From NCBI RefSeq assembly GCF_022179385.1, contig NZ_BPQS01000049.1, forward strand, positions 1 through 37,260: a stretch of DNA of 37,260 nucleotides, read 5' to 3'. The stretch's first letter is position 1. Every line of letters starts with the position of its first letter. A program made the position numbers and the translations under genes. The notes beneath the pieces were generated by a model. It did no database searches. It was not told the origin of the DNA and saw nothing but the letters and a program-made list of their open reading frames with translations. Positions 24,949 through 35,380 of the stretch are shown here, one piece after another. Source of the DNA: Methylobacterium longum. GTDB lineage: Bacteria > Pseudomonadota > Alphaproteobacteria > Rhizobiales > Beijerinckiaceae.

Positions 24949-25437
24949 ATGCAGAACCCTCAACCCGGTTACGCGCAGCGCTTCGACACGGCTCGTTACG
25001 CCGACTCGCTCCCGGTGCCCTTCGTGCGGGCGAGCCTGGGCGGCCGCGCGGTCGCGTACCTGCTCGACATCCTGTTTATCTTCGGCTTCACGGCCCTGCT
25101 GACGCTGGTGATCACGGTGATCGGCGTCGTCACGTTCGGGCTGGGCTGGACCCTGTTCGCGGTGCTGCCGGCGAGCGGCATCATCTACAGCGCCATCACG
25201 GTGGGCGGCCCGAAGCAGAGCACGATCGGTCAGCGGCTGATGGGGCTTCGCGTCGTCGCGCCGGAGACCGGCGCGCGGGTCGACATCATCACGGCGGCCG
25301 TCCACGCCCTGCTGTTCTACGTGGCGATCTCGACCTTCCTGCTCTGGTGCGTCGACGTCGTCTTCGGGCTGGTGCGGTCCGATCGGCGGCTCGGGCACGA
25401 CCTGCTGCTGGGTCTCGCGGTCGTCCCCGCGCGCTGA
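24949..25437 (+). CDS. RDD-family membrane protein
   Basis: A 162-residue protein with the RDD domain: R33 and D40 in GGRAVAYLLDILFIFG, three predicted spans (about 36-60, 63-84, 115-140) and an aspartate in RLGHDLL (D151). The middle block KQSTIGQRLMGLRVV is diagnostic. RDD proteins are thought to transport ions or small solutes, but this member's substrate is unknown. The ATG at 24949 gives a complete domain. It lies 84 bases after the lipoprotein gene and may be cotranscribed. Confidence 0.88.
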   Translation: MQNPQPGYAQRFDTARYADSLPVPFVRASLGGRAVAYLLDILFIFGFTALLTLVITVIGVVTFGLGWTLFAVLPASGIIYSAITVGGPKQSTIGQRLMGLRVVAPETGARVDIITAAVHALLFYVAISTFLLWCVDVVFGLVRSDRRLGHDLLLGLAVVPAR

Positions 25438-25485
25438 GGACGTCGTGACGCGACGAAAAACTCGCGGGGCGGCCGGACGAGGGCA

Positions 25486-25513
25486 TTGAGCCCGGCCGCG
25501 CCGCCTGTACACT
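25486..25513 (+). promoter_or_regulatory. possible sigma-70-type promoter for bpt
   Basis: TTGAGC (25486-25491) and TACACT (25508-25513) are separated by 16 bases and match the consensus at four positions each. The site lies about 50 bases before the bpt start codon. Confidence 0.4.
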
Positions 25514-25562
25514 GGTATGCCGGCGCCGAGAGGACGCATCCGGCGCAGGGTCCAGAAGAAGC

Positions 25563-26309
25563 GTGACCAGCCATCCTCGCGATACGCCGCAGTTCTATCT
25601 CACCGCGCCCTCGCCGTGCCCCTATCTCCCGGGCCAGGAGGAGCGGAAAGTCTTCACCCATCTCGTCGGACGCCGGGCTCGGGACCTCAACGAGATCCTG
25701 ACGCAGGGCGGTTTCCGCCGCTCCCAGACCATCGCGTACCGCCCGGCTTGCGAGACGTGCCGTGCCTGCGTCTCGGTGCGCGTCGTCGTCGAGGAATTCG
25801 AGCCGAGCGCGAGCCAGCGGCGCATCCTCGGCCGCAACGCGGACTGGGTCGGCACGCCGGAACCGAACCGTCCGGCCTCCGAGCAGTACGCCCTGTTCCG
25901 CCGTTATCTCGACGCGCGTCACGGCGATGGCGGCATGGTCGACATGACCGTGCTCGACTACGCCATGATGATCGAGGACAGCCACGTGGACACGCACTTG
26001 GTGTCGTATCGCCGGCACGGTCCGGATACGGCGATTACCGGGCGCGGCTCGGGTCCGCCCCTGGCCTTCTGCCTGACGGATGTCCTCGCCGACGGATTGT
26101 CGATGGTCTACTCCTTCTACGATCCCCAGGAAGCCGGACGCTCGCCGGGGACGTTCATGATCCTCGACCATATCCGCCGGGCCCGGCAGCTCGGCCTGCC
26201 GTACCTGTATCTCGGCTACTGGGTCGAGGGCTCGCGCAAGATGGACTACAAGTCCCGCTTCCGGCCCCAGGAGCGGTTGCTGGGGCAGGGATGGGTGCGG
26301 GCGGACTGA
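25563..26309 (+). CDS. bpt: aspartate/glutamate leucyltransferase (arginyltransferase family)
   Basis: A 248-residue transferase that attaches Leu (or Arg) to N-terminal acidic residues, marking proteins for ClpAP degradation through the N-degron pathway. The N-terminal block has the conserved Cys pattern ACETCRACVSVRV. The C-terminal block contains FYDPQEAGRSPGTFMILDHI and LPYLYLGYWVEGSRKMDYKS, both typical of bacterial Bpt/Ate. GTG at 25563 is taken as start; the ribosome binding site is weak. The length is usual. The purB gene follows at 105 bases. Confidence 0.93.
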   Translation: MTSHPRDTPQFYLTAPSPCPYLPGQEERKVFTHLVGRRARDLNEILTQGGFRRSQTIAYRPACETCRACVSVRVVVEEFEPSASQRRILGRNADWVGTPEPNRPASEQYALFRRYLDARHGDGGMVDMTVLDYAMMIEDSHVDTHLVSYRRHGPDTAITGRGSGPPLAFCLTDVLADGLSMVYSFYDPQEAGRSPGTFMILDHIRRARQLGLPYLYLGYWVEGSRKMDYKSRFRPQERLLGQGWVRAD

Positions 26310-26413
26310 CGCTCGGCACAGGCTGCCTCACGGGCATGGCCGATCCGCATTGAGCGGCCGGGGTACCGCATGCTACCGGCCTCGCACGCAGTTCTGCCCG
26401 TGCCGAGGCCCCC

Positions 26414-27721
<1,308 letters not shown>

Positions 27722-27773
27722 GCGCGCCGCACGATTCCTGCTTGGACCCGCGACGAACACAGGAAGGCAACCC

Positions 27774-28631
27774 GTGACCGCTGCTCGCATCGTCTATCTC
27801 AACGGCGCGTTCCTCCCCTTCGAGGAGGCGCGCGTGCCGATCATGGATCGCGGCTTCCTGTTCGCGGACGGCATCTACGAGGTCTCGGCGATCATCGACG
27901 GCCGCCTCGTCGATAACGCCGCGCACCTCGCCCGCCTCGACCGGTCACTCGGGGAGATCGGTATCCGCAATCCCCACGATGCCGCCGGCTGGGAGCGCCT
28001 GCAGACCGAACTCGTCGCCCGCAACGGCGTCACCGAGGGCCTCGTCTACATGCAGGTGACCCGCGGCGTGGCCGAGCGCGACTTCGCGTTTCCGAAGGCC
28101 GGCACCGAGCCCACCGTGATGATGTTCACGCAGGCCAAGATCGTGCTGGCCAACCCGCTGGCGGAGAGCGGCGCCCGGATCATCACCGTCGAGGACCTGC
28201 GCTGGAAGCGCCGGGACATCAAGTCCGTCGCCCTGCTGGCGCAGGTGCTCGCCAAGCAGCAGGCGGCGGAGGCCGGCGTCGCGGAGGCGTGGATGGTCGA
28301 GGACGGGGCGGTGACGGAGGGCTCGTCCTCCACGGCCTTCATCGTCAGCCGAGAGCGCGTGCTCGTCACCCGGCCGCTCTCGACGGCGCTGCTGCCCGGC
28401 ATCACGCGCGCCTCGGTGCTGCGCCTGGCTCAGGAGGCGGATCTCCGGATCGAGGAGCGCCTGATCCCGGTGGACGAAGCCTACGCGGCGCAGGAGGCGT
28501 TCTACACCAGCGCCTCGGCCTTCGTGATGCCGGTGGTGCAGATCGATGGGCGCCAGATCGGGGAGGGCCGTCCCGGACCGCTCACCCGGCGGTTGCGGGC
28601 GCTGTACATCGAGGCCGCCCGTCGAGGCTGA
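27774..28631 (+). CDS. dat: D-amino acid transaminase (D-alanine aminotransferase)
   Basis: A 285-residue fold-type IV PLP enzyme. The catalytic lysine is K150 in DLRWKRRDIKSVALLAQVLA, followed by the TEGSSS phosphate-binding motif (181-186). The N-terminal block DRGFLFADGIYEV and GLVYMQVTRGVAERDFAFP are very close to bacillary D-amino acid transaminase rather than branched-chain transaminase. The enzyme makes or uses D-Ala and D-Glu, which go to peptidoglycan. GTG at 27774 follows AGGAAGG. It lies between purB and a small exported-protein gene, 52 bases after purB. Confidence 0.92.
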   Translation: MTAARIVYLNGAFLPFEEARVPIMDRGFLFADGIYEVSAIIDGRLVDNAAHLARLDRSLGEIGIRNPHDAAGWERLQTELVARNGVTEGLVYMQVTRGVAERDFAFPKAGTEPTVMMFTQAKIVLANPLAESGARIITVEDLRWKRRDIKSVALLAQVLAKQQAAEAGVAEAWMVEDGAVTEGSSSTAFIVSRERVLVTRPLSTALLPGITRASVLRLAQEADLRIEERLIPVDEAYAAQEAFYTSASAFVMPVVQIDGRQIGEGRPGPLTRRLRALYIEAARRG

Positions 28632-28689
28632 GCGCCGCCCGGATCGGACCAAGCCCCCCTAAACGCGGCCTCTGCCGGCGCCGCAGCCA

Positions 28690-28714
28690 GGAACGGATCC
28701 GGGCTCCGGCTGTT
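28690..28714 (+). promoter_or_regulatory. EcfG-type promoter candidate, near-palindromic
   Basis: GGAAC (28690-28694), 16 bases, TGTT (28711-28714). The minus strand shows a perfect match: GGAAC (28716-28712), 16 bases, CGTT (28695-28692). The plus-strand site lies 38 bases before the GTG at 28753. Whether the minus strand is also transcribed is unknown; it would run antisense to the transaminase gene. Confidence 0.55.
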
Positions 28715-28752
28715 CCTTCCCGAATTCGTGTCTCGAACCGGGGAGGCCAATC

Positions 28753-29058
28753 GTGCCCAAGAAGCTTCTGCTCGCCGCACTCGTGGTGCCGCTGCTCGCG
28801 GCGCCTGCGAGCGCCCAGACGTCCGACAAGTCGCTGCCGCCGTCGAATCAGACGCCGCCGGATCGCGTGCGTCCGAGCGCCGATGCCCCGCCCAAGGATC
28901 AGTCGCTCAGCGACAAGCTTCAGCAGAACGACGGTGTGATCAAGCCGCCGGAATCGGGCACGACCGGGACCGTGGTGAAACCGGATCAGTCCGGCTCCAT
29001 GCCGGTGATCAAGCCGCAGGAACTACCCGGCCGCGCCCCCGGAACCGAGGCGAAATAG
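28753..29058 (+). CDS. small exported Pro/Lys-rich protein
   Basis: A 101-residue protein with a signal peptide (1-22, ending LAAPASAQ). The mature part is hydrophilic and Pro/Lys/Asp/Ser-rich with no fixed domain. It contains the repeated themes PPSNQTPPD and VIKPPESG/VIKPQELPG, and is probably disordered. GTG at 28753 follows GGGAGG. An EcfG-like promoter lies just upstream, so stress-linked expression is inferred. It precedes purA by 143 bases. Confidence 0.8.
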   Translation: MPKKLLLAALVVPLLAAPASAQTSDKSLPPSNQTPPDRVRPSADAPPKDQSLSDKLQQNDGVIKPPESGTTGTVVKPDQSGSMPVIKPQELPGRAPGTEAK

Positions 29059-29201
29059 TCGCGTCGCTCCGCCCGGCCGGCAGCAATGCGGGCGGATTGC
29101 TTGATTTCGCCGCCCGGATCGCGGAAACGGCTCAGGACGTAGGCCGCCTTCACCCGTTGGTGGCCCTCGTCCCGGTTTCCGTCGCGGGTAAGCAGGCAGG
29201 C

Positions 29202-30494
<1,293 letters not shown>

Positions 30495-30713
30495 CGCACC
30501 GCGTGCAATCCCGTTGACGATACACCTTTTCGATTGTCCAGGCCGCGCCGACTTGATCTAGAAGGGGCACGGCTCGACGGTGGGCTCCGACCACTCACAA
30601 TCAGACACGACGAACACCGGGCGGATGCGGCTCCGCGCGGTGAGGAAGCGACATCACCGGCCGACGGCTGTGACCGACCCCGTCGGGCGAGAGCGGCCCT
30701 CGGCCCCCGGCCG

Positions 30714-30734
30714 CCGTCCGGTGGGGCCGGACGG
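30714..30734 (+). other. perfect hairpin in the leader of the anchored-protein gene
   Basis: CCGTCCGG (30714-30721) and CCGGACGG (30727-30734) form an eight-base perfect stem around TGGGG, 26 bases before the ATG at 30761. It has no T tract. It could end transcription from purA, shape the leader of the next gene, or be chance in G+C-rich DNA. Confidence 0.4.
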
Positions 30735-30760
30735 TAGCCGAAGGGGCGGACCAGGGCATC

Positions 30761-32158
30761 ATGGCCGATTACTACCCTCTTCTGGCACGCGCGCTCGACG
30801 CGTTGCCCGATCGAACACCCGCCCTGCGCAAGGCGGTCTACGATCGCGCGCGCAATGCCTTGATCGGCCAGCTCCGCTCCCTCGATCCGCCGCTCTCGGA
30901 AGCCGATATCGATCTGGAGCGGCGGGCCCTCGACGCCGCCATCGAGCGTCTCGAAGTGGATTACGGCGGCCTTCCGGCCCCGGCCAATGACGCCGCGCAG
31001 GTGGCCGAGGCGGTCGGATCTCCGGTCTCGCCCACGGACGTACCGGAACCCTCGCCCCCGCAGCCGCCGCAGCCCGCCGCGCTGCCGGAGCCGGGTCTGC
31101 CGATGGCGAAGCCGCCCTTCGAGGCGCCGGTGCATAATCCGGACGTGCAACCGGAGCCCCGCGAGGCTGCGATCGCGATCACGTCGCGCCGGGCCGGTTC
31201 GACCCACCCGGCCACGGTCGAAGAGCCGGACGTCACCCCGTCTCCATCGATCGCCGACGATGCCGATCCGGCTGCCGCCGCGACCGACGCCGGCAATGGC
31301 CGTCAGCGACCCCGCATCGAGGTGGTGCCGCCGCGTGCGGGCCGATCGCGGATGCTGCGCAACGTCTTCGTCGGCAGCGTTCTCGCGCTGGTGATCGGCC
31401 TGATCGCCGTCGCGGCCTTTTTGCTTCGTGATCGGCCGCAGACCCTGCCATCGAGCGGGACGGAAACGGCGGACACCCAGCAATCCGATATCGAGACCAA
31501 GTTCGGCGATCGGGTCGGCGGCGACGCCGTGCCGGCTCCGAAGGCCGCGCCCCGTCCCGAGGGCAACATGCCTCCGCGCGCCGCGGCGTCGCCGACTGAC
31601 CCGAGCATCGCGGTCGCCCAGCGCGCCGAACTGATCGAGGAGGCGACGGGTGCCGAGGGTGGCCAGCCCACGGCCAGTCCAGGCCGGGTGACGTGGCGGC
31701 TCGACACGGTGAACGGCGAACAGGGTCAGCCGCTCCAGAATGCCGTGGTGGCGACGGTGACCATCCCCAACGCGGGGCTCACGCTGGTGCTGACGATCCA
31801 GCGCAATCTCGACACCACGCTGCCGGCCTCGCACACGGTGAGCCTCGCCTTCAGCCAGACGGCCGGCACGGAGCCCGCCCGCGTCGTGCAGGATGTCGGA
31901 TTGTTGCAGGCCAAGGACGAGCAGAGCGCCCGCGGTTCCCCGGTCTCGGGGCTTCCCGTCCGCGTCCGCGACAACCTGTTCCTGATCGGCCTGTCGTCGC
32001 TCCAGAACGACGTGGAGCGCAACACCGACCTGCTGCTCCACAAGAACTGGTTCGATCTGGCCCTGCGCTACACCTCCGGCCGCAGAGCGGTGCTGACCTT
32101 CGAGAAGGGGTCGGCGGGGGCGCAGGTCATGCAGAGCGCTTTCGACGCCTGGCAGTAA
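30761..32158 (+). CDS. single-span membrane protein, unknown function
   Basis: A 465-residue protein. The N-terminal domain (1-70) is helical and begins YYPLLARALDALPDRTPALR, a start I recall from rhizobial proteins of unknown function. A Pro/Ala-rich linker (about 85-190) leads to one membrane span (202-222, VGSVLALVIGLIAVAAF). The C-terminal domain (290-465) is probably periplasmic and beta-rich, with a well-formed stretch RVTWRLDTVNGEQGQPLQNA and an ending LTFEKGSAGAQVMQSAFDAW. No catalytic motif seen. It is the last plus-strand gene before the convergent rpoH gene, from which it is separated by a strong hairpin. Confidence 0.85.
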   Translation: MADYYPLLARALDALPDRTPALRKAVYDRARNALIGQLRSLDPPLSEADIDLERRALDAAIERLEVDYGGLPAPANDAAQVAEAVGSPVSPTDVPEPSPPQPPQPAALPEPGLPMAKPPFEAPVHNPDVQPEPREAAIAITSRRAGSTHPATVEEPDVTPSPSIADDADPAAAATDAGNGRQRPRIEVVPPRAGRSRMLRNVFVGSVLALVIGLIAVAAFLLRDRPQTLPSSGTETADTQQSDIETKFGDRVGGDAVPAPKAAPRPEGNMPPRAAASPTDPSIAVAQRAELIEEATGAEGGQPTASPGRVTWRLDTVNGEQGQPLQNAVVATVTIPNAGLTLVLTIQRNLDTTLPASHTVSLAFSQTAGTEPARVVQDVGLLQAKDEQSARGSPVSGLPVRVRDNLFLIGLSSLQNDVERNTDLLLHKNWFDLALRYTSGRRAVLTFEKGSAGAQVMQSAFDAWQ

Positions 32159-32183
32159 GAGGCCTGCGCGGCGTCCACGCCGG

Positions 32184-32213
32184 GGACCGGTGCGCGGCAG
32201 GGCGCACCGGTCC
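32184..32213. terminator. strong hairpin between convergent genes
   Basis: GGACCGGTGCG (32184-32194) and CGCACCGGTCC (32203-32213) form an eleven-base perfect stem with an eight-base loop. It lies 25 bases after the plus-strand stop and just after the rpoH stop on the minus strand. No T tract follows on either side, so a bidirectional terminator is likely but not proven. Confidence 0.5.
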
Positions 32214-32221
32214 GGACCCGA

Positions 32222-33115
32222 TCAGTGGGCTTCGATGCCCGGCCGGGGCAGCTCGCGGCTGGCGATGTTGCGCTTGACCGCCTCCTGCACCTTCTCGAAG
32301 GCGCGCACCTCGATCTGCCGGACACGCTCGCGCGACACCCCGAACTCGCCCGACAGGTCTTCCAGCGTGATCGGATCCTCGGCCAGGCGTCGCGCCTCGA
32401 AGATGCGGCGCTCACGCGGGTTCAGCACGCTCAACGCGTCCCGAAGAGCCGAGAGGCGGTTCTGTCCTTCCTGCTCGCGGGCCAGGACGGTCTCCTGGCT
32501 CGGCGCGTTGTCCACGAGCCAATCCTGCCACTCGCCTTCGCCCTCTTCGCGGAGGGGGGCATTGAGCGACGTGTCGCCGGAGAGGCGCCGGTTCATGTCG
32601 ATCACGTCCTGCTCGGGCACACCGAGGCGGGTGGCGATCTGTTTCACCTGATCGGGCTTGAGATCGCCCTCGTCCAGGGCCGAGATCTTGCCCTTGGCCT
32701 TGCGCAGGTTGAAGAACAGCTTCTTCTGGTTCGCCGTGGTGCCCATCTTCACCAGCGACCACGAGCGCAGGATGTATTCCTGGATCGCGGCCTTGATCCA
32801 CCACATGGCATAGGTGGCCAAGCGGAAGCCCTTGTCGGGATCGAAGCGCTTGACCGCCTGCATCAGGCCGACATTGCCCTCCGACACGACCTCGCCGATC
32901 GGCAGGCCGTAGCCGCGGTAGCCCATGGCGATCTTGGCGACGAGACGCAGGTGCGACGTCACGAGACGATGTGCGGCCTCGCGGTCGCCGGCGTCGCGCC
33001 AGCTCTTGGCGAGGGTGAACTCTTCCGTCGGCTCCAGCATCGGGAACTTGCGGATCTCATCGAGGTAGCGCGACAGGCCACCTTCGTTGGCGAGCACGGG
33101 CAGCGTACCGGCCAT
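32222..33115 (-). CDS. rpoH: heat-shock sigma factor RpoH (sigma-32)
   Basis: A 297-residue sigma factor. Region 2 contains EGNVGLMQAVKRFDPDKGFR and TYAMWWIKAAIQEYIL. The RpoH box follows (QKKLFFNLRKAKGK), which distinguishes it from RpoD and other sigma factors. Region 4 has LEDLSGEFGVSRERVRQIEV. Alphaproteobacterial RpoH directs heat-shock and membrane-stress genes. The ATG at 33115 follows AGGAGA. rluD lies upstream in the same direction with 238 bases between, an order I know from other rhizobia. Confidence 0.97.
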   Translation of the reverse strand: MAGTLPVLANEGGLSRYLDEIRKFPMLEPTEEFTLAKSWRDAGDREAAHRLVTSHLRLVAKIAMGYRGYGLPIGEVVSEGNVGLMQAVKRFDPDKGFRLATYAMWWIKAAIQEYILRSWSLVKMGTTANQKKLFFNLRKAKGKISALDEGDLKPDQVKQIATRLGVPEQDVIDMNRRLSGDTSLNAPLREEGEGEWQDWLVDNAPSQETVLAREQEGQNRLSALRDALSVLNPRERRIFEARRLAEDPITLEDLSGEFGVSRERVRQIEVRAFEKVQEAVKRNIASRELPRPGIEAH

Positions 33116-33353
33116 GGCAATCTCCTGGACCTATGTCCCCCTGACGGGCGGACGCGACGGGCAACAGTGCCGTCTACTCGGGCCGCTCTTGAGCCGACCC
33201 TGCCGGCTACCCATGTCATACAGGTAAGCCGCGCGGCCCGGTAGCGATCGAGGACACTCACGTCGTCGTAAACGCGCCACCAGCCGATTTGGTCGTACCA
33301 TGTCACGATGTGACGCGGTTCGCTGTGACCTTTCGCACGCGGGCGGTGCTCGG

Positions 33354-34358
33354 TTACACACCCACCGCGGGTTCGCCTTCCGCCCGCAGGGCGTCGACAA
33401 GCGTGGCCATCGGGACCGGAACAGCGCTCTCGAACCGAAGGGTCTCGCCGGTCCGCGGATGGCTGAAGCCGAGCAGTTCGGCGTGCAGCGCCTGCCGGTC
33501 GAGCGCGGCCAGCGCGGCGCGGGCATCCGGCGTCAGACGCGCGGCTTTGGTGCGGTAGGCGCCGCCGTAGACGGCGTCGCCGAGGAGCGGATGGCCGCGG
33601 TGGGCGAGATGGACGCGGATCTGGTGGGTCCGTCCGGTTTCCAACTGACACCGCACCAGGGCGGCTTCCCGGTAGGTCTCGGTCACGGTGTAATGCGTCA
33701 CCGCGTGGCGGCCGGAGCCCTCGGAGACCACCGCGATCTTCTCGCGATGGTAGCGGGAGCGCGCGAGATGCGCCCGGATGGTGCCGGCGCGCGGCTGCGG
33801 CTGACCCCACACCACCGCCGCGTAGGCCCGTTCCAGCGGACCGGTCCGGCCGTGGTCGGCGAATTGCGCCGTGAGGCCCTGATGTGCAGTGTCGTTCTTC
33901 GCCACGACGATCAGGCCGCTCGTGTCCTTGTCGAGGCGATGAACGATGCCCGGCCGCCGGACGCCGCCGATCCCCGACAGGCTGGACCCGCAATGGGCGA
34001 TCAGCGCGTTGACCAGCGTCCCGCTCTCGTGGCCGGGCGCCGGATGGACGACGAGACCGGCCGGCTTGTCGATGACGATGAGATCGTCATCCTCGTACAC
34101 GATCGAGAGGTCTGCCGCCTCCGCCGCCGGTTCGGCCGGTGCGGCCGGGGGGAGGTGCAGCACGATCCGCGCCCCGGCCGCGACCTTCCCCGCGGAGTCG
34201 CGGACGACGCTTCCATCCCGCTCGACGCGGCCGTCACGGACGAGGCCCTGCAGGCGGGCGCGGGATAGATCCGGAAACAGCGCCACCAGCGCGCGGTCGA
34301 GCCGCGCGCCGCCGTCCGCGACGATACCGATCCGTTCCTCAGCGCCGCTCTCCACCAT
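33354..34358 (-). CDS. rluD: 23S rRNA pseudouridine synthase (RluD type)
   Basis: A 334-residue RluA-family pseudouridine synthase. An S4 RNA-binding domain (about 16-75, RLDRALVALFPDLSRARLQG) is followed by the catalytic domain with D145 in GIVHRLDKDTSGLIVVAK. The block YTVTETYREAALVRCQLETG and RTHQIRVHLAHRGHPLLGD are family signatures. RluD modifies helix 69 of 23S rRNA; I use that symbol because S4-bearing members next to rpoH are usually RluD, though RluC-type specificity is possible. The ATG at 34358 follows AGGGGGC; the open frame to 34469 has no such site. Confidence 0.9.
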   Translation of the reverse strand: MVESGAEERIGIVADGGARLDRALVALFPDLSRARLQGLVRDGRVERDGSVVRDSAGKVAAGARIVLHLPPAAPAEPAAEAADLSIVYEDDDLIVIDKPAGLVVHPAPGHESGTLVNALIAHCGSSLSGIGGVRRPGIVHRLDKDTSGLIVVAKNDTAHQGLTAQFADHGRTGPLERAYAAVVWGQPQPRAGTIRAHLARSRYHREKIAVVSEGSGRHAVTHYTVTETYREAALVRCQLETGRTHQIRVHLAHRGHPLLGDAVYGGAYRTKAARLTPDARAALAALDRQALHAELLGFSHPRTGETLRFESAVPVPMATLVDALRAEGEPAVGV

Positions 34359-34413
34359 GCCCCCTGTCCGTATCCGATCTGAGCCGTCGCGGCGGATTTC
34401 CGCGCGAAAGCCC

Positions 34414-34442
34414 TTGCTCCCCCGGCGCCCCGTGGCTATAGC
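34414..34442 (+). promoter_or_regulatory. promoter of the tRNA-Glu gene
   Basis: TTGCTC (34414-34419), 17 bases, TATAGC (34437-34442). Transcription would begin near 34449, a dozen bases before the tRNA. Spacing and position are ideal for a tRNA promoter. Confidence 0.65.
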
Positions 34443-34461
34443 ACCCCCGCGCCGCCGGAAA

Positions 34462-34537
34462 GCTCCCATCGTCTAGCGGTCTAGGACGTCGCCCTCTCAC
34501 GGCGAAAACAGGGGTTCGATTCCCCTTGGGAGCGCCA
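34462..34537 (+). tRNA. tRNA-Glu (anticodon CTC)
   Basis: A 76-base cloverleaf can be drawn by hand. The acceptor stem GCTCCCA (34462-34468) pairs with TGGGAGC (34527-34533), the discriminator is G34534 and CCA is encoded (34535-34537). The anticodon stem TCGCC/GGCGA encloses the loop CTCTCAC with anticodon CTC at 34496-34498. The T loop reads GGTTCGATTCC. The overall sequence matches bacterial tRNA-Glu. The CTC form reads GAG codons, common in this G+C-rich genome. The gene stands alone. Confidence 0.96.
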
Positions 34538-35303
34538 CCGGCGCCAGCGGGTTCTGCCGCTCGGTACAACACAGCATCACACCATCACAGTATCGATGCG
34601 GCTGCCATCGTACGCAGTCCGGAAAGATGCGATGGGACGAGTGCTATCCGTCCCACGATCCTCCTTCGTGCAACCGAACATCCTTGCGGTATGCAGCTGC
34701 GCAGTGGCTGAGCCAGGATGTGCCGGCCGATCCGCGCAACGGAACGAAGCTGACGCGCGCCGCCGGGACTGATTTCACAGCGTCGCGGTGTCTTATCCTG
34801 TTGGCTCATGCGCCCATCCGGATCCATGTGGGGTCGGAGCGCTCGCCGCGTGGACTTTTCTCCCCCCGACCGGCCGCACTGCGCGTCGATGCCGTCGCGC
34901 ATTCCGACGCCGCCGACGTATGAGCTCTGAGGTGGTGGAAACGCGTGCCGTGATCGCTATCGGGCCTTTCGCTCCGGCATCTCGCCTTGCGCAGCAGGCC
35001 AGCTCTCGTGGCGGCGGCCGCGTGTCAGGCCTTTGGGTAGCACCAAGTCGGAGCTCTGCTGACTACAGGTAGTGTAGACGCGCACCGCTCTCACGCCATC
35101 ATGGTTTATACAAAATACGGATCCCGATGCGCGAGCGCTCGCTGAGATCTGACGGACCGGGGCGTTCCGGTGATCCTTCGCTTCGACTGGGAGATCATCA
35201 CCGCTGAGTGCAGCTTGAGAACCGAGAATGGTCGCAGGCAGTCCTTGATCGATATCGATGCCTGCCATGATGCACGTATACCAGGGAAAATTGCGCCTGC
35301 CGC
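34538..35303. other. gene-poor region downstream of tRNA-Glu
   Basis: About 765 bases without a supportable gene. Frames such as 34627-34923 (plus) and 34957-35469 (minus) have no ribosome binding site or domain. tRNA 3' ends are frequent integration sites, but I found no repeat of the tRNA end in the window and no integrase gene. It may be eroded accessory DNA. Confidence 0.45.
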
Positions 35304-35328
35304 GGAACCCGATTGCGGGCGATCCGTT
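35304..35328 (+). promoter_or_regulatory. EcfG-type general stress promoter, perfect consensus
   Basis: GGAAC (35304-35308), 16 bases, CGTT (35325-35328): the full consensus of the alphaproteobacterial general-stress sigma factor. Transcription would begin near 35336, about 45 bases before the GTG at 35381. It lies inside an open frame that extends upstream of the PAS-LuxR gene and so argues that this extension is not coding. Confidence 0.65.
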
Positions 35329-35380
35329 TGTGCCCCGCTGCCGACTGGGCAGATCTGAGAAGCTAGGGACGAGACCGAGC

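Noticed and set aside
29041..29064. GGAAC-N16-CGTC before purA
   Set aside because: One mismatch in the -10 element and overlap with the end of the previous coding region; purA is a housekeeping gene.
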